64,000 nt of DNA from Belnapia moabensis DSM 16746 (GTDB taxonomy: Bacteria > Pseudomonadota > Alphaproteobacteria > Acetobacterales > Acetobacteraceae): contig NZ_JQKB01000028.1 of NCBI RefSeq assembly GCF_000745835.1, forward strand, positions 1-64,000. The letters are read 5' to 3'. The notes under the pieces are model-generated. The model searched no databases. It worked only from the letters and a program-made list of their open reading frames with translations, and was not told the DNA's origin. Below, piece after piece: positions 15,387-25,700 of the stretch. The position numbers and the translations under genes are program-made. Every line of letters starts with the position of its first letter. Within the stretch, counting starts at the first letter, position 1.

Positions 15387-16253
15387 GTGCGCGCCACGGG
15401 CGGCATCGCCATGATGCTGCTCGGCGTCATGCTCTTCGCCATCAACGACACGCTCGGCAAGTGGCTGGTCGGCGCCTACTCGGTGGGGCAGCTCTTCCTG
15501 GTGCGGAGCATCGCCGGGCTCTGCGTCATGGCGCCCTTTGCCTGGCGCACCGGCGCGCAGGCCTTCCTGCGGCCGCAGCGACCGGGGCTGCAGCTGCTGC
15601 GCATCGTCTTCTCGACGATGGAGGGCTCGCTCTTCTTCTGGGCGCTGACCGAGCTGCCGCTGGCGGAGGTGATGACCTACTACATGGCCGGGCCGATCTA
15701 CGTGACGGCGCTCTCGCCCTTCCTGCTCGGCGAGCGGGTGGGCTGGCGGCGCTGGACGGCGGTGGCGGTCGGGTTCGGCGGGGTGGTGCTGGCGCTCGGC
15801 CCCTCGCCCGGCTCCTTCTCGGCCGGGGCCGCCAGCGCGCTGGTCGGCAGCTTCGCTTATGCATGCTTCATGGTGGCGACGCGGAAGCTGGCCGGCACGC
15901 CGGGGACGGTGCTGATGACGGCGCAGCTTGTGGCCGCGCTGCTCTTCGGCGCGGTGCTGGTATTGGTGCAGGGCTGGACACCGCCGGGGGCGCTCGACCT
16001 CGCGCTGATGCTCTGCCTCGGCCTCGGCTCGCTGGCGGGCAATCTCTGCGTGAACCAGTCGCTGCGGATGGCGCCGGCCTCCGTGGTGGTGCCTTACCAG
16101 TACACGCTGATCCTATGGGGGATGCTGTTCGGGTATCTGGTGTTCGGCGAGGTGCTGGGGCCGCTGCCGATGGCGGGGGCGGCGGTGATCGTGGGGGCGG
16201 GGTTGTTCATCTTCATGCGGGAGCAGCAGTTGAGGGGGCGGATTGGGGGTTAG
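15387..16253 (+). CDS. DMT-family (EamA) transporter
   Basis: About 288 residues with ten predicted membrane helices and two EamA repeats, e.g. GIAMMLLGVMLFAINDTLGKWLV and the second repeat SAGAASALVGSFAYACFMVATR. Such carriers move small metabolites such as amino acids or S-adenosylmethionine; the substrate is not visible. The same frame is open back to GTG 15294, but those 31 codons include rare AGA codons and do not resemble the family, so GTG 15387 (or ATG 15411) is preferred. The hairpin at 15235-15291 precedes it. Confidence 0.83.
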   Translation: MRATGGIAMMLLGVMLFAINDTLGKWLVGAYSVGQLFLVRSIAGLCVMAPFAWRTGAQAFLRPQRPGLQLLRIVFSTMEGSLFFWALTELPLAEVMTYYMAGPIYVTALSPFLLGERVGWRRWTAVAVGFGGVVLALGPSPGSFSAGAASALVGSFAYACFMVATRKLAGTPGTVLMTAQLVAALLFGAVLVLVQGWTPPGALDLALMLCLGLGSLAGNLCVNQSLRMAPASVVVPYQYTLILWGMLFGYLVFGEVLGPLPMAGAAVIVGAGLFIFMREQQLRGRIGG

Positions 16254-16720
16254 GAGTGGCCCTGGATGGGTTGATTTCCGAAGGAGAAAACCAACGTCGC
16301 ATTTGTCTCGAAATCGCAGCAATGGCCGGGAAGTTGGCCCTTCAAGGCGCCCTCAACAGCGATTGTTGCGTCGGCCGATAACTTGGACCCATGAGGGACG
16401 ATCGCCTCAGAGCTCCTGGAGATGCGGCTGACCTTTCGTCGCTCGGCATGGCGACTGGGTGCTTCGCCGGCCTTGAATGGAACGCCATATATTGCGGCGA
16501 GACGTTGAACCCCGGTTACCTTTCCGGAGTAACCTTAAAACGGCGGGCATGATTGCCCACGATCTCATCGGCTTCGCTAGTCTGGTTACCGACACCGGCA
16601 AGCGTTCGCACTACCAAGCAAAAGTCGCTGAATTCCAGCGTCCAGTGAAGCGCCGCAACGATCTTGTTCGTGCAAATCCCGCAACCATCGGCATCGATCA
16701 GGGGCTGGTCCGCGGGATGC
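16254..16720. other. 467-base stretch without a recognisable gene
   Basis: Composition here is clearly lower in GC than in the flanking genes. Short frames exist on both strands, but none has codon bias or recognisable protein similarity. No tRNA, hairpin terminator or repeat was recognised. It may be a remnant of acquired DNA together with the small gene that follows. Confidence 0.4.
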
Positions 16721-17026
16721 CTATTCTCTCCCCTGCGCCTTCCGCACCTCGTTGAGCACAGCCTCATGCGTCGCCAGTATCCGCCGAAGCGTGGGTTTCC
16801 CTTTGTCGCTCGCCTCGGCAATGCCCTCATGCATTTCCTCGATCCCTGTCGTCATTTGTTCGGCCAGGCCCGATAGCCGCTCCTGTAGTTGCTCGTCATC
16901 ACCCGTGAGTTCAGCCGACCAGATCGCCAGGATACGAGAAAATTCGGCGGCAGCCCGGGCGGGTGGAACGCCCGCTTGCATGAGCTTGATAAGGGGCGCC
17001 AAGTCGGCATTAGGGGAGCGGGACAT
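16721..17026 (-). CDS. small helical hypothetical protein
   Basis: A 101-residue frame (MSRSPNADLAPLIKLMQAG...) with mostly charged and alanine-rich, helix-forming sequence, no cysteines and no membrane segment. I do not recognise the family. Third codon positions are less GC-rich than in neighbours, suggesting acquisition. No clear ribosome site is visible. It may be real because the sequence reads as a balanced soluble helical protein. Confidence 0.45.
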   Translation of the reverse strand: MSRSPNADLAPLIKLMQAGVPPARAAAEFSRILAIWSAELTGDDEQLQERLSGLAEQMTTGIEEMHEGIAEASDKGKPTLRRILATHEAVLNEVRKAQGRE

Positions 17027-17142
17027 GCTCGGGAAGGTAGGTAAGCGGGTCGTAAGTGGCTAGACGACTATGGGCTGCCTTGGGCCGAAAGCGGTCGTTC
17101 CGGCCTCATCGTGAAGCGGGCTCCAGGTCGCTTGAGCGCTCT

Positions 17143-18294
17143 CTATGGCTCGACCACCCTCCCCCCCGTCATCGGCTCGGCCACCCCCGTCGTCCCGGGG
17201 AAGGTGATCGCCAACCCGCGCCGCACCCGCGCCGCCAGCACCCCGAAGGCCTGCGCCTCCAGCGCATCGCCATTCCACCCGGCCACTTCCACCGGCCGCA
17301 CCGGCGCCTCGAGCGCCCCCGCCAGCGCCCGCATGATCGCCGGATTCCGCCGCCCCCCGCCCCCGACCAGCCATTGCAGCGGCGGCGCCGGGAAGTGCCG
17401 CCCCGCCGCCGCCACGCAGAGCGCGCAGAAGGTCGCCAGCGTCGCCGCCCCGTCCTGCGGCGAGAGCCGGTCGGCCCCCGCCTCCTGCAAGGCGCGGCTG
17501 AAGTCGAGCCGGTCGAGCGACTTGGGCGGCGGCGCCTCCAGATAGGGGTGCGCCATCAGCCGCCCGAGCACCGCCGCATCCGGCTCGCCGGCTAGCGCCA
17601 AGCGGCCGTCCTGGTCGTAGTCGCTGCCGGTCGACTTGCGCGCCCAGTCGTCGAGCGGGCCGTTGGCGGGGCCGGTGTCGAAAGCGATCAGCTCCCCCCC
17701 TTCGCCGATCCAGGTGACGTTGCCGACGCCGCCGAGGTTCAGCACGGCGAGCGGCTTCGGCAGCGCCGCGGCCAGCGCCGCGTGGACCACGGGGACGAGG
17801 GGCGCGCCCTGGCCGCCGGCGGCGACATCGGCGGAGCGGAAGTCGTAGGCAACGGGGAGGTTGGTCAGCCGTGCGAGCAGCGCCGCATCGCCCACCTGCC
17901 AGGTGAAGCCCGGCTCGCGCGGCAGCGCCTCGGCCGCCGTCGCGGCATTGCGGCCGGGGCGGATGGGCGGCGGCCGGTGCAAGATGGTCTGGCCATGGAA
18001 GCCGATGAGGTCCGCCCCCTCGCGGAAGCTCTCCCAGGCCAGTTCCCGGATGCGGGCGACGGCATCGGCATGGCGGTCGGTCAGCCGCCGCACGCAATCG
18101 GCGAGGAAGGGATCGTCCGGCGCCAGCGTCGGCGCCAGGTCGAGCAGGCGGCGGAGGTCGCGGCGCAGGCCCGGGTCGTAGGGCAGCGTCACGGTCGGGC
18201 CGATGCGGCCGATCGCCTCGCCATCCGTCTCCACCCAGGCGGCGTCCACGCCGTCGAGGGAGGTGCCGCTCATCAGCCCGATCGTTCTCAGCAT
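17143..18294 (-). CDS. anmK: anhydro-N-acetylmuramic acid kinase
   Basis: A 383-residue kinase that hydrolyses and phosphorylates 1,6-anhydro-MurNAc to MurNAc-6-phosphate during recycling of the cell wall. The ASKHA-fold motifs [12 protein letters not shown] (6-17), [26 protein letters not shown] and [11 protein letters not shown] are present. The length is normal. It diverges from tyrS, a common alphaproteobacterial neighbour, across 60 bases. Confidence 0.95.
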   Translation of the reverse strand: MLRTIGLMSGTSLDGVDAAWVETDGEAIGRIGPTVTLPYDPGLRRDLRRLLDLAPTLAPDDPFLADCVRRLTDRHADAVARIRELAWESFREGADLIGFHGQTILHRPPPIRPGRNAATAAEALPREPGFTWQVGDAALLARLTNLPVAYDFRSADVAAGGQGAPLVPVVHAALAAALPKPLAVLNLGGVGNVTWIGEGGELIAFDTGPANGPLDDWARKSTGSDYDQDGRLALAGEPDAAVLGRLMAHPYLEAPPPKSLDRLDFSRALQEAGADRLSPQDGAATLATFCALCVAAAGRHFPAPPLQWLVGGGGRRNPAIMRALAGALEAPVRPVEVAGWNGDALEAQAFGVLAARVRRGLAITFPGTTGVAEPMTGGRVVEP

Positions 18295-18354
18295 CCGGTT
18301 CGTGTGCTACGGAGGCGGCCCCCTCCACAAGACCCGAATGTGACGCATAGCCCC

Positions 18355-19590
18355 ATGACCGGCCCGGACAGCGACTTCCTCCGCCAGGCGCAGGAGCGCG
18401 GCTACATCCACCAGGTGACCGATGCCGAGGCGCTCTCGGCCCGGCTCCGCGAGGGGGTGGTCTCGGGCTATATCGGCTTCGACTGCACGGCGGACAGCCT
18501 GCATGTCGGCAGCCTGATGCAGATCATGCTGCTGCGGCTGATGCAGCGCTGCGGCCACCGGCCGGTGGTGCTGATGGGCGGCGGGACGACCAAGGTGGGT
18601 GACCCCTCCTTCCGCGACGAGGCGCGGCCGCTGCTGGACGATGCGGCGATCGAGCGCAACAAGGCCGGCATCCGCCGCGTCTTCGACAGGTTCCTCCGCT
18701 TCGGCGAGGGCGCGTCGGATGCGATCATGCTCGACAATGCCGAGTGGCTGGACGAGCTGCGCTACATCCCCTTCCTGCGCGACGTCGGCCGGCATTTCAG
18801 CGTCAACCGCATGCTGACCATGGACAGCGTGCGGCTGCGGCTGGACCGTGAGCAGAATCTCAGCTTCCTCGAATTCAACTACATGCTGCTGCAGAGCTAC
18901 GACTTCGCCGAGCTGCGGCGGCGGCATGGCATCACCGTGCAGATGGGCGGCTCCGACCAATGGGGCAACATCGTCATGGGGGTGGAGCTGTGCCGCCGCA
19001 TGGATGGCGCCGAGGCCTTCGGCGTGACGACGCCGCTGCTGACCACCGCCTCCGGAGCCAAGATGGGCAAGACCGCCGCCGGCGCCGTCTGGCTGAATGC
19101 GGAGCGCGTCAGCCCTTACGACTACTGGCAGTTCTGGCGGAACACTGAGGATGCCGATGTCGGCCGCTTCCTCGCCCTCTTCACCGAGTTGCCGATGGAT
19201 GAGGTCCGCCGCCTTGGCGCGCTGGCGAACGCGGAGGTGAACGAGGCGAAGAAGGTGCTGGCGACCGAGGCCTGCGCCCTGCTGCACGGCCGCGAGGCTG
19301 CCGGGGCGGCGGCCGAGACCGCGCGGCGGGCCTTCGAGCAGGGCGAGGCGGCGGAAACGCTGCCTGCCATCGCCGCCGCGCTGCCGGCCGGGCTGCTCGA
19401 CCTGCTGCTGGCGGCCGACTTCGTGAAAAGCAAGGGCGAGGCACGGCGGCTGGTTGCCCAGGCGGGCATCCGGCTGAACGACGCGGTGGTCGAGGATCCG
19501 GCGCGGATGGTGACGCCGGACGACCTGCGCGAAGGGGCGGCGAAGCTCTCCCTGGGGCGCAAGCGCCATGTACTCGTGCGCCCGGCCTGA
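18355..19590 (+). CDS. tyrS: tyrosyl-tRNA synthetase
   Basis: A 411-residue class I synthetase charging tRNA-Tyr. The HIGH-type motif is HVGSL (50-54), the KMSKS-type motif KMGKT (236-240). The tyrosine-binding region shows YMLLQSYDF and [12 protein letters not shown]-terminal S4-like RNA-binding domain carries [22 protein letters not shown] 18355 (MTGPDSDF...) is chosen because it precedes the first conserved block at the normal distance. Confidence 0.96.
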   Translation: MTGPDSDFLRQAQERGYIHQVTDAEALSARLREGVVSGYIGFDCTADSLHVGSLMQIMLLRLMQRCGHRPVVLMGGGTTKVGDPSFRDEARPLLDDAAIERNKAGIRRVFDRFLRFGEGASDAIMLDNAEWLDELRYIPFLRDVGRHFSVNRMLTMDSVRLRLDREQNLSFLEFNYMLLQSYDFAELRRRHGITVQMGGSDQWGNIVMGVELCRRMDGAEAFGVTTPLLTTASGAKMGKTAAGAVWLNAERVSPYDYWQFWRNTEDADVGRFLALFTELPMDEVRRLGALANAEVNEAKKVLATEACALLHGREAAGAAAETARRAFEQGEAAETLPAIAAALPAGLLDLLLAADFVKSKGEARRLVAQAGIRLNDAVVEDPARMVTPDDLREGAAKLSLGRKRHVLVRPA

Positions 19591-19707
19591 CGTCCCGCCG
19601 GGCGGGCCAATCCGTACCGGTGACACCATTCTTGTTCAGGATTGTTCGGGTCCGTAACCCCTGTCCGAAAATACATGCCTGCAACATGGCCGCTCCTGGG
19701 CATCTGC

Positions 19708-19736
19708 TTGAGCGGGAGCGACATTTGGCGTACTGT
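19708..19736 (+). promoter_or_regulatory. candidate sigma70 promoter of the diguanylate cyclase gene
   Basis: TTGAGC (19708-19713) and TACTGT (19731-19736) are separated by 17 bases, and the ATG follows 37 bases later. The local A/T content is raised. The hexamers are imperfect, so this is a moderate prediction. Confidence 0.35.
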
Positions 19737-19773
19737 CACAAGAGTTTGATCAGGTGGTGGTGCGGCAGCGTCG

Positions 19774-21318
19774 ATGTCACTCGCTCAATCCGCTGCGGCT
19801 TCCGGCTACGCCCTGTCGGCCGCTGAAGATCCACCGGCGAATCCCTGGCTGCTGCCCTTCCTGGCGCGCGGCGGCGCGGCGCGCTGGGTTCTCGGGAACC
19901 TCGCCGTCGCGCTGCTCTATGCCGGGCTCGGCGTGGTGGTGGGACGGTTCTTTGGCGCCTATGGGCTGTTCCCGGCGCCGATCTGGCTGCCGGCCGGCCT
20001 CGCCTGCGTCGCCGCCATGGTCGGCGGGGCCGGCCTGCTGCCGGGCGTCTTCCTCGGCTCCTGCCTGGTCAACGGGCTGTTCTTCGGCAGCGCCGCCTGG
20101 CTGACCTTCGCCATCTCGGCGGGCAACACGCTGGGGCCCTGGGCCGGCGTCATGCTGACCCGGGCGATGCGGCCGCAGACCGGGCTGTTCACCCGCTTCA
20201 TCGGCGTGCTCGGATTCATCCTCGGCGGCGTGCTGCTGCATGCGGCGGTGACGGCGGCGGTCGGCACGCTGGCGCTCTCGCTCGCCACGCCGATGTCGGC
20301 CGGGCAGGCCTATGCGGCATTCTCTGCCTGGTGGCTCTGCGACAGCGGCGGCACCTTCTTCTTCGCCCCCGCCCTGCTGCTCTGGCTCGGGGCGGAGCGG
20401 CGGGCGGCGCCGGTGGACCGGGCGCCGGGGGTGGTCGACCACCTCGTGCTGGCGGCGACGGTGCTGGGGGCGGCGGCGCTCTTCGCCGTGCCGGGGGCCG
20501 GGCTGCTGGTGCGGCCGGATGCCGTCTTCCTGCTGACCGTGCCGCTCTCCTGGATCACGCTGCGGATCTCGTTGCGAGCGGCCTATACGCTGCTGACGGC
20601 GATCTGCATCACGGCGACCGTCGGCACGGTGATGGGCGAAGGTCCCTTCCAGGGTCATGGCGTCGCCAACCCGCTGCAATCGGTCGGGCTGATGACGGTG
20701 CTCTTCGCCATGGACGCGCTGACCTTGATCGCGCTGACCAGCGAGGGGCGCGAGGCGCGGGCGCGGCTGGCGGAGACGCGGGGCACGCTCGCGCGCAGCA
20801 TGGCGCGGACCGAGACCCTGGCGCGCGAGGCGCTGACCGACCCGCTGACCGGCGCCGGCAACCGGCGGCATTTCGACTATGCGGGCGGCGCGGCGCTCTA
20901 CCGGGCGCGGCAGCGGGGGGAGGCCTTCTCGATGGTCCTCTTCGACCTCGACTACTTCAAGGCGCTCAACGACCGCGCCGGGCATGAGGCCGGGGATGCG
21001 GCGCTGCGCGGCGTCGTCCGCGCCTGCAAGGCCGTGCTGCGGGAGGCGCCGCTGTTCTTCCGCATGGGTGGCGAGGAATTCGCCGTGCTGCTGCCGGGGG
21101 CCGGCCTCGCCGAGGCGGCGCAGGTGGCGGAGCGGCTGCGGGCCGCCATCCGCGAGATGCCCTGGGATGGCGGCGCGAGCTGGCTGAGCGCCAGCTTCGG
21201 CGTGGCCGAGGCGCGAATGGCCGACCGCTCGCTCGACGAGCTGATGCGCCGGGCGGATGCAGCAGTCTATGCCGCGAAGGAGCGCGGGCGGAACCGGGTG
21301 GAGCTGGCTGCGGCCTGA
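19774..21318 (+). CDS. membrane diguanylate cyclase (MASE1-like + GGDEF)
   Basis: A 514-residue protein expected to make cyclic di-GMP. Residues about 35-330 hold eight or more hydrophobic helices resembling a MASE1 sensor, including the typical GLFPAPIWLPAGLA. A short helical linker leads to the GGDEF domain (about 350-510): LTDPLTGAGNRRHFD, FDLDYFKALNDRAGHEAGD and the active-site loop RMGGEEFAVLLPG. GGEEF is the active form of the motif. No clear RxxD inhibitory site is visible ahead of it. It ends nine bases from the convergent kinase gene. Confidence 0.9.
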   Translation: MSLAQSAAASGYALSAAEDPPANPWLLPFLARGGAARWVLGNLAVALLYAGLGVVVGRFFGAYGLFPAPIWLPAGLACVAAMVGGAGLLPGVFLGSCLVNGLFFGSAAWLTFAISAGNTLGPWAGVMLTRAMRPQTGLFTRFIGVLGFILGGVLLHAAVTAAVGTLALSLATPMSAGQAYAAFSAWWLCDSGGTFFFAPALLLWLGAERRAAPVDRAPGVVDHLVLAATVLGAAALFAVPGAGLLVRPDAVFLLTVPLSWITLRISLRAAYTLLTAICITATVGTVMGEGPFQGHGVANPLQSVGLMTVLFAMDALTLIALTSEGREARARLAETRGTLARSMARTETLAREALTDPLTGAGNRRHFDYAGGAALYRARQRGEAFSMVLFDLDYFKALNDRAGHEAGDAALRGVVRACKAVLREAPLFFRMGGEEFAVLLPGAGLAEAAQVAERLRAAIREMPWDGGASWLSASFGVAEARMADRSLDELMRRADAAVYAAKERGRNRVELAAA

Positions 21319-21326
21319 GGCGCCGC

Positions 21327-22523
21327 TCAGTCCCCGCCGAGGCGCGGAGAGGCCGGCCGGTAGAAGGTGAGCGCCAGCCGCGTGCCGCGGCCGCCCGGGC
21401 CCGCGCCCCAGACCGGCACCGCGCCGAGCTGGCGGGCGAGGTTCCCGATCATCCGCATGCCGGTGCCGAGGGTGTCCTGCCCGACCGTCGTCGCCCCCGC
21501 GGGCAGCCCGCGGCCATCGTCCCACAGCTCCAGCCCGACGCGGCCGCCATCGGGCCCGAGCCGGATGCCGACCGTCCCCGGCCCGGTGCCGAAGGCATGC
21601 TTGAGGCTGTTCGTGACGAACTCGTTCACCACGAGGCCGAGCGGCGCCGCGGCGTCGGGCGTGGTGACGATCCCCCGGTCGACCTCCAGGATCAGCTGAA
21701 TCCGCGCCGCCTCGCCCTCGTGGAAGCGCAGCAGCCCGCCCACGAGCTGGCCGAGATAGTCGCCGAGGTCCAGCCGGTCCACCTCGCCCGCCAGATGCAG
21801 CTTGTCGTGCAGCAGCCGCAGCGCCTCGATGCGGCGGGCGACGGCCCGCAGCGCGGCCTTGGCCGAGGCCGAATGCGTCCGGCGCGCCTGCACCTCGACC
21901 AGCCCCACCATGACCTGCAGGTTGTTCTTCACCCGGTGCTGCAGCTCGCGCAGCAGCCGCTCATTGTCCTCGGCGCGGCGGCGCAGCTCGGCATTCGCGC
22001 GCAGCCGGGTGACGGCGGAGGCCAGCATGTTGGCGTAGGTGCGCAGGAAGTCGACCTCGGCCTCGCCGAAGGGCCGCGGCTCGCGGGCATCCACCTGCAG
22101 CACGCCATAGGGCGGCTGGCCGTCGGCGCCGATGATCGGGACGCAGACGGTGGCGCGCACGCCGTGCTCGGCGACGAAGGGGGGCACCCCGAAGCGATCC
22201 TCCCGCTCGAGGTCGGGCGAGACGACCGCGCCATTCTCGCGCAGCGCCAGGCCTTCGGGGGTGGCGTCGTCGAGGTCCGTCCGCATATGGCCGACGATGC
22301 CCGGCCGCCAGCCGACGCCGGCGCGCAGCAGGAGCGTGCGCCCGTCCGGCTGCACCTCGACGACCTTGGCGAGCGCGGTGCCGAGCGCGCCGCCGACGAG
22401 CCGGCAGGCCTCGGTGAGGATCTCGTCCAGATCTTCCAATGCCAGCACCGACTCGCCGAACCGGGCGAGCACGCGCTGCTGTTCGAGGAGTTCGGTCTGA
22501 TCGGCTTCGGACTGTCCCGGCAT
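21327..22523 (-). CDS. GAF-domain sensor histidine kinase (HisKA_2/HWE type)
   Basis: A 398-residue cytoplasmic kinase with no membrane helix. A GAF domain (about 25-175) is followed by the HisKA_2 dimerisation helix RELQHRVKNNLQVMVGL with phosphorylated His196, then an ATPase domain with LVVNEFVTNSLKHAF (N box), LWDDGRGLP (G1) and GTGMRMIGNLARQLG (G2). Kinases of this type often work with single-domain response regulators; one such regulator is encoded at 40251-40679, but a link is only a guess. The ATG at 22523 lacks a strong ribosome site. Confidence 0.88.
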   Translation of the reverse strand: MPGQSEADQTELLEQQRVLARFGESVLALEDLDEILTEACRLVGGALGTALAKVVEVQPDGRTLLLRAGVGWRPGIVGHMRTDLDDATPEGLALRENGAVVSPDLEREDRFGVPPFVAEHGVRATVCVPIIGADGQPPYGVLQVDAREPRPFGEAEVDFLRTYANMLASAVTRLRANAELRRRAEDNERLLRELQHRVKNNLQVMVGLVEVQARRTHSASAKAALRAVARRIEALRLLHDKLHLAGEVDRLDLGDYLGQLVGGLLRFHEGEAARIQLILEVDRGIVTTPDAAAPLGLVVNEFVTNSLKHAFGTGPGTVGIRLGPDGGRVGLELWDDGRGLPAGATTVGQDTLGTGMRMIGNLARQLGAVPVWGAGPGGRGTRLALTFYRPASPRLGGD

Positions 22524-22717
22524 GGGGACGAAAAAGTCATGCAGCGGGCGAGGGTTGCACAGCGACCCGCATCTTGTGCCGGTACGGCTCGGCCCGAGCC
22601 CCGGCTCACCACCCGTGGCGGCGGGATGGGGAAGCAGTCCGGCGCCCGCACCACCTTCCCGGCGACTGCGAAGCGCGGGGTGACGTGGCGGAAGCCGCAT
22701 GGCGAGGACGACGCATG

Positions 22718-25700
22718 TCAGCGCGGCGGCGGGCCTCGCCCGTCCCAGGCCGGCTCGGGCGGCGCGCCGCCATTGCGGGCAGCCTCGTTCCGCCCGTTCT
22801 CGAACAGGCCGAAGAGGCCCCGCAGGAAGCCGGGCGTCAGCGCCGCCAGCGGGTTCACCGTCACCGCCGGGTCGGTCAGCGGGCCCTGGATGCGGTAGGT
22901 CGCGGCGAAGACCCCTCCCCCCGCCTCCGGGCTGAACAGCCGCCCGACCAGCGGCAGGTTGCCGAGCAGCGTGTTGAAGACATAGGCCGGGACGATGGTG
23001 CCCTCGATCTCGGCGACCGCCCGCTCGCGGAGGATGCGGCCCTTGGCGGTGACGCCGAGCGAGGCGGAGAAGGCGCGCGCATCGGCCAGCGTCAGCGCCT
23101 CCGGCGTCAGGGCGAAGGGCGCGACGAGGCGGCTGAAGACGAGGCCGCCATTGCCGCGGGCGGCATCGACCAGCCCATAGAGCGTCATCGCCTGGAGCAG
23201 CTTCGCCGCCGCCGGGGCGTCGCGCAGGACGAAGCCCGTCAGCTCCGCCGTGCCGGTCAGCGCCGCGCCGGGGCGGGGCTCGGCATAGAGGCCGGTGACG
23301 GTGAGGCGCCCGCCCTGGATCTCGTTCACCAGGTCGAGGGCGTTGAGCAGCCCGCCGCCATCCTCGGCGACGAGGCTCAGCACGCGCTGCTGCCCGCGCG
23401 GGGTGAGCGAGGCCTCGAAGGCGCCGGGCGGGGCGCGGCCGGCGGCGGGGCCGAGGCCTCGCGGCGCGGTGCGGCCGGTGGCGCGGGCCTCGCGCACCAC
23501 GCCGCGCGCATCGGTGCGGGCGCGGGCCTGGACGCCGAGCAGGTTGCGGTCCTCCCCCATCGTCACCCGGTCGAAGCGGAGGTCGAGCAGCAGGGGCGGG
23601 CCTTGCGGGTCCGCGGCCGTGGGCGGCGATTGGGCGGCCGGGTCGGGCGGGCCGAGCGCGGTGCGCAGGTCGAGCAGCGGGCCGCGCAGCACGATGGTCC
23701 AGGGCGCGCCGCCCCGCTCGGGCGGCAGCACCTCGCCGGTGAGGCGGGAGCCGGCGAAGAGGCTCTCGGTGATCTCCACCCGTTGCAGGCGGGACTGGGC
23801 GGCGAAGCGGACGGCGCCGCGCAGCGACAGGTCGCGGGTCTCGACGCGGAAGCTCTCGGCGGCGACCAGCGCCTCGCCCTGGAGGCGGAGGGTGGCCTCG
23901 GCGGTGCCGGGCCTGCCGGGGGGCTTGGCCCAGTTCAGCGCCTCGATGCCGAGCCGGGCATCCGCGAGGTCGCCGCGCACCACCGCCTGGCCCTGGCCGT
24001 TGCGGCGGCGCTCGCTGCGGGCCTCGAGGGCGACGGGGCCGGTGAGGATGGGCATGGCGTCGAAGCCGAGCACCGCGATCTGCCGCGCATCGAGCCGGCC
24101 GGCGAGGGTTGCGCGCTCGGTCACCTGGTTGGGCGCCCCGCGGCGGAAGTCGAGCTCGGCGGAAACCTTCACCGGGCTGCCGAGCAGGCTGCCCTGGCCG
24201 CTGGCGCGCAGCCCGTCGGTATCGACCGAAAGCTCGATGGCGGCGCGGTCGAGGTCCTGGTCGAGGATCAGGCCGGGCAGACGGGCATCGGCGATGCGGG
24301 CGGTGGCCTTGATCTTCAGCAGGTCGATGGGAAGGTCGTCGAGCAGGGGAAAGGCGATATCGAGCCGGGCCTCGGCGGTGCCGCCGGCGACCTGGAGCTT
24401 CAGCGGCTGGCGCTCGAACAGCTTGAGGCGGGGGTGCTTCAGCAGCACCAGCGCGTCGGCGAGCCCACCCGCGACGCCGAGGCTGATCTCGGCATTGCTC
24501 GATTCGGTGTCGAGATTGAGGAAACGGACGGTGCCCTCGCGGAGGTCGAGGCCGGCGCGGCTGCCCTCGGCGATGCCCTGGCGGCCGGCACGGGCGCGCA
24601 GCGTGATCTCGTTGAGGGAGAATTCGGCCGTGCCGGCGACGCCGGTGGCAGGCGGGATGGGGCGGAGCCAATGGACCGTCGCATCGCTCGCCTGGGCGGT
24701 ACCGGAGAGGCCGGTGACGCTGAGGTCGTCGGGGGCGCCGGCGGGGGCTTCGGCCTCGATGCGCCAGCGGCCGTTGCGGACCTCGCCGGCGGTGATGTTC
24801 TGGGTGATCCAGTCGCGCTCGCCGCCCGTGGGGCTGCCGAGGCCGCGCGGCCAATAGCCCGGGAGGTCGGCGAAGGCGAGGCGGTCGAGCGAGAGGTCGA
24901 GCGCGCCGCGCCAGAGGCCGGCCTCGCGCGTAGCGGCGCCGCTCGCCTGGAGGGTCGGGGCGGGGCCGCCGCGCGGCAGGCGGGGCAGGCGGAGGGTGCC
25001 GCGGTCGAGGCGGAGATGGTCGGGGCTGCCGGAGAGGGCAAGTTCGGCCCGCTCGGCGGCGATGCGGCGGCCGCGGCCGAGATCGACCACGGCATTGCGG
25101 ATGGCGAGCGCGAGCTGGGCATCCTCCAGCATCAGGTCGTCCATCGCCTCGGGGACGCGGAAGCGGGCCTGCAGCCGTGCCTCGTGCAGCAGCCCGGCGG
25201 GCAGGGCGACGAGCGTCGCGGCACGGGCCTCGGGGAAGAAGCCGGCGGGCCAGAGGCGCGGCAGGTCGGCGGCCTCGATGGGCTCGGCGGCGAGGTCGAG
25301 CGCCGCGTGCCAGGCGCCGTCGCGGTTCAGCAACTCGCCCCGGGCGGTAAGGGAGGGGCCGGGGCCGGCAAGCGTCAGGCGGGCGGTCTCGAGGCGGAGG
25401 GCGCGGCCGCTGCCGCTGGTGGCTATCGCAAGGCTGGTGAAGGGCAGGCGGCGGGCGGTGCCGTCCGGGCCGGGGCCGAGGTCGAAGGCGCCGGCGCCGG
25501 CGCCGAGCGCGGCGCGCAGGTGCTGCGGCCGGCCCTCGGCGTCGAATTCGGCATGGGCGGTAAGGCTGACCAGCGCATCGACCCGGCCGAGCGGCGCGAG
25601 CGGCGGCCAGAGCGCGGCCAGTTCGGGGGGGCGGAGGGCGGGCAGGCTGATGCTGGCGCTGAGCCGCATCGGCTCGCCCTCGGCGCGGGCCTCGAGCCGG

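Noticed and set aside
19634-19647. GTTC-AGGATT-GTTC resembling a second LexA box upstream of the diguanylate cyclase gene
   Set aside because: The spacer is six bases, not the seven required for the alphaproteobacterial site, and it lies far from the likely promoter.
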